A stretch of DNA of 64,000 bases from Hawksworthiomyces lignivorus (lineage: Eukaryota; Ascomycota; Sordariomycetes; Ophiostomatales; Ophiostomataceae). The notes under the pieces are model-generated. The model did not search any database. It was given only the letters and a program-made list of their open reading frames with translations, and was not told where the DNA came from. The stretch is from the NCBI GenBank assembly GCA_002917075.1, contig NTMA01000047.1, positions 124,001 to 188,000 of the forward strand, given 5' to 3'. The position numbers and the translations under genes are program-made. Of the stretch, positions 61,446 to 64,000 are shown one piece after another (the first letter of the stretch is position 1; each line of letters starts with the position of its first letter).

Positions 61446-62645
61446 CTATGCTGGAACAGCCTGGATCTTATTTTCTGGCGGCGGTGCCGGTATTGCCGGC
61501 TGATCGCTTCCGGCTTCGCCATTCGCAATTTCAGGCGCTTGCCGGTAGAGGATGATTTCAGATTGTTTGAAATACCTCCGGGCGTCTGTTCAAGTTAGTT
61601 TCGCTTTCATGTCCCGAGATGACGGTAAGGTCTGGGCGATGTGGCTCACCTTCGTCGATCAGCACCAAGCTGAGATAGTACCGCGTAGAAAACTTCTTGT
61701 TGACGTCGCGGAATGTCGGTGTCAGGTCGAAGCCACCCAAGAACAGGCGGATCGGGATGGTCTCGCCGCGGGACGGGGAGCCGTCCATGATCTAAGGAAT
61801 CAGAGAGTTAGCAGAGCGGCATATATATCGTGAGGCGCTGCCTCTGGCCGTGTAGGTCCCGCATACCTCAAACCGCACCAGCGTCTCGCTCTCGTTGTAC
61901 TGGTTGGGCGCCGCGCCGGTGGTCTCTCGGCGGATAATCGACAGCTCCATGTGCTTGATTTTGAGGCGCACCAGCAGGAAATAGATGCGCCCGACAATCA
62001 CATCCTTCAGGTGGTACTTGGACTTGCTGTACTCGAACTCGATATGCAGGCAGTCCTCGATACCCACGTCCATCTTGATGGGCGTGTTCATCTCCGGCGG
62101 GATCCGGTAGCTGTATACCCAGATGTCCTTTTCGCGGATGACGTCGGCCATGCGGCGGGAGACGGTGACGCGAACAAAATATCGAAGCTTGACGTTGATC
62201 CCGTTGTACGACTCGTACTGCTTCTCTACGTTTTTGAAGTTGAAGTCGAAGGTCTGGGGATGCTGGAGCTCTCCAGGCGCGGCCAGCTCTTGAACAAGGG
62301 ACAGGAACTCGTAGTGGTTGCCACGGTCGAAGAACATTTCTATTCCACAGAGCAGTCAGAAAATCGGCGCATAGCGCAAGAAACGGAAGAAAAGACGCAG
62401 AAACAAAGGAGGGGATAATGCCGCCTACCAATCGTCCCTATGAACTGCACTTTGATGCCCGTGTGCTCGAGACGCTTGCCATCTTTGGGTCGGATAGTGA
62501 CTGCGCCCTTAACCGACTCGCCATCCATGAACAGCGGAGCCTTTTCGCGACGGTTCTTGTCGAGCCGGATATCGACCATGGAGCGCTCATCGTTGTTCTC
62601 CAGGACAATATCAATGTCCACGGGGGTGGAAAAGAAGTACGACAT
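61446..62645 (-). CDS. vps26: retromer subunit Vps26
   Basis: Four exons: 62645-62429, 62339-61867, 61791-61650 and 61585-61446, giving 323 residues, the normal size. Visible blocks are MSYFFSTPVDIDIVLEN, HTGIKVQFIGTIE-MFFDRGNHYEF across the first splice, LRYFVRVTVSR, IWVYSYRIPPEMN, MDVGIEDCLHIEFEYSKSKYHLKDVIVGRIYFLLVRLKIKHME and, after the third exon, FLGGFDLTPTFRDVNKKFSTRYYLSLVLIDE-DARRYFKQSEIILYR. The arrestin-like protein is part of the Vps26-Vps29-Vps35 trimer that retrieves cargo from endosomes. The Pro-rich C-terminal tail is variable in the family. Donors are GTAGGC, GTATGC and GTGAGC. Confidence 0.97.
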
Positions 62646-63446
62646 GGCGACGGTTTAAAGAGAATTATGCAACTATTAGAGAGAAAGAGGTGTAGGATGG
62701 ACTCTGAAGCTGGAGGGCGCCCGTTGGCTCTTCCCGCTGTCGTGACCGGGAGAGCCTCTAGAGAAATCCAAGGACTGGATAGCTTCCGATTTCCGGGTGG
62801 GTCAAGCCAGGAGGTTGGCGATGGCCGTCGAGGTGCTGGCGAGGAATTGAGTCTCAGGACTGTCGCAACCTCAAGACTAGTATGTCTTTGTGTCTGCTGC
62901 CAGTTGCAAACGCAAAGATGCTGCCGCCGTATTGTGTCTAGCTGCCCTGTTCCTTTACGTTTGCGTCGTCATCAGGAGATAGAAGGGAACTTGTTCAAGC
63001 TTCACGTACCCACCGCTGCTACTGGCCTGGTTCGGATAATGGATGCCTGCAATATGACCGGATGCACATGACACATCAGGTGACGGCAGAATAAAGCTGC
63101 CAGAGATATAAATGTCACCGCTTTAATAATACTAATTCACGTGATACGAAGAACCCTAGGAGCCTCTCAGTGTGGTTGGGTAAAGTGGGTCTCATTGTCG
63201 GATCTCGGCAAAACATTTATCTTCCTCCCCTCTACGCAAAAAGTGGGTTATGCTGGTTTTGCACACCAAAAATTGCTGGCAAGGGCAAAAAATTCGAAAA
63301 ATTAGTGGAATTTCTGTGTGAGGTAAAAAATTAGGACGTCTGCGTTTGAACATTTTCCCATTTCCACTCATCACCAACTTCACGACAGTCTTTCTTGACG
63401 CCGCCAATCCGCCGTATCTTTTCCTACCCCCGGCCGACGATTCAAG
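62646..63446. other. divergent promoter region between vps26 and rpl9
   Basis: 801 nt between divergent start codons. CT-rich sequence precedes the rpl9 start (about 63395-63430). No specific element identified. Confidence 0.45.
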
Positions 63447-64000
63447 ATGAAGTACATTCACTCAGAGGAGACCCTGGAGATCCCAGAGGGAGGTACGAAT
63501 TTCACTTCCATCTGCAACAGAGAAGCGACGCCTTCCAACCCGCCACGGCCGCCGACGCACATCTTCTACCAGCATTATGACTCCTCTTTTCTTCAAATAT
63601 CGACGACAACCGTATGGCAGCTCTGCTGTTGATTTTTGACGACGGAGGACGTGATGCCGGCGAAGAATTGCTGTCGGATGGCCGACCGGCGTGGTGCCAG
63701 GAGGCGCTGGTTTTCAGATTCTGAATGTTTTACTTGGCGACGGCATTTGCGGATCCAGCTGACTCTCTTCTAGTCAAGGTTCATATCAAGTCCAGACTCG
63801 TCACTGTTGAGGGTCCCCGAGGTAAGAACCAAAATCCGACGAGCGAGACGTGGAAGACCGAGAAGGAAATAGCAGCAAGAGAGGGGAGTGGAAGAAACGA
63901 GATTTAGAAAGGGGAAGCGCCAGGATTATAACAGAGAAACGGTCTCTAACATCTCTGTCTAGGAAAACTCACCAAGAACCTGAGCCACGTCGCCGTCAAC
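63447..64000 (+). CDS. rpl9: 60S ribosomal protein L9 (uL6), partial at window end
   Basis: Exons 63447-63492, 63774-63821 and 63963-64000, which runs off the window. The joined start is [44 protein letters not shown], a full match to the eukaryotic uL6/L9 N-terminus. The first intron is 281 nt and the second 141 nt, longer than most here, as is common in ribosomal protein genes. Donors are GTACGA and GTAAGA, acceptors TAG. The remainder lies beyond position 64000. Confidence 0.95.

Noticed and set aside
63650..63727. C/D-box snoRNA candidate in the first rpl9 intron (GTGATGC ... CTGA)
   Set aside because: The C box has a mismatch, no terminal stem is evident, and no C'/D' pair was found.

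Overview
The window is nuclear DNA of a filamentous ascomycete (Pezizomycotina). Genes carry short GT-AG introns (mostly 56-135 nt), the proteins are fungal-type, intergenic leaders are pyrimidine-rich, and fungus-specific families (Egh16-like, DUF3712) are present. Genus or species cannot be read from the sequence alone. I recognise no rRNA, tRNA, CRISPR array, intact transposon or virus.

Layout from left to right. 1-12.4 kb, all minus strand: an unresolved exon near the left edge, an intronless SNF2-family ATPase (1975-5805), a UBE3D-like HECT_2 E3 ligase (6314-8065), eIF3d (8398-10271) and a secreted Egh16-like protein (11460-12412). 12.4-19.6 kb has no convincing gene. 19.6-28.8 kb, plus strand: an MFS transporter (19646-21775), beta'-COP Sec27 in ten exons (22599-25808) and a flavocytochrome b2-type L-lactate dehydrogenase (26949-28777). 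About 4 kb without genes follows. 32.8-36.7 kb: a DUF3712 membrane protein (plus) converging on a gamma-glutamyltranspeptidase (minus). 38.2-49.3 kb: Rpt4 of the 26S proteasome (plus), a 4 kb gap, Gfa1 (plus), the proteasome beta7 subunit Pre4 (minus), then an HCNGP-like protein (plus) divergent from Pre4. 52.4-64 kb: a membrane-anchored Ser-rich protein of unknown function, Rad51, the nucleoporin Nup120/160, Vps26 (minus), and the 5' part of RPL9 cut by the window edge.

The content is mainly core cell biology: translation (eIF3d, RPL9), proteolysis (Rpt4, Pre4, the E3 ligase), membrane traffic (Sec27, Vps26), nuclear pore, recombination, and chitin precursor synthesis (Gfa1). It reads as a collection of housekeeping genes, not one pathway or a secondary-metabolite or defence cluster. 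I found no previously undescribed system that I can defend. The less familiar items are the SNF2 ATPase, the anchored Ser-rich protein, the Egh16-like secreted protein and the large gene-poor gaps.

Exon structures were built by hand from splice signals, reading-frame continuity and family knowledge. Every joined CDS is in frame. Several genes begin with tiny coding exons (5, 15, 18, 28 and 30 nt) that a plain ORF scan misses.
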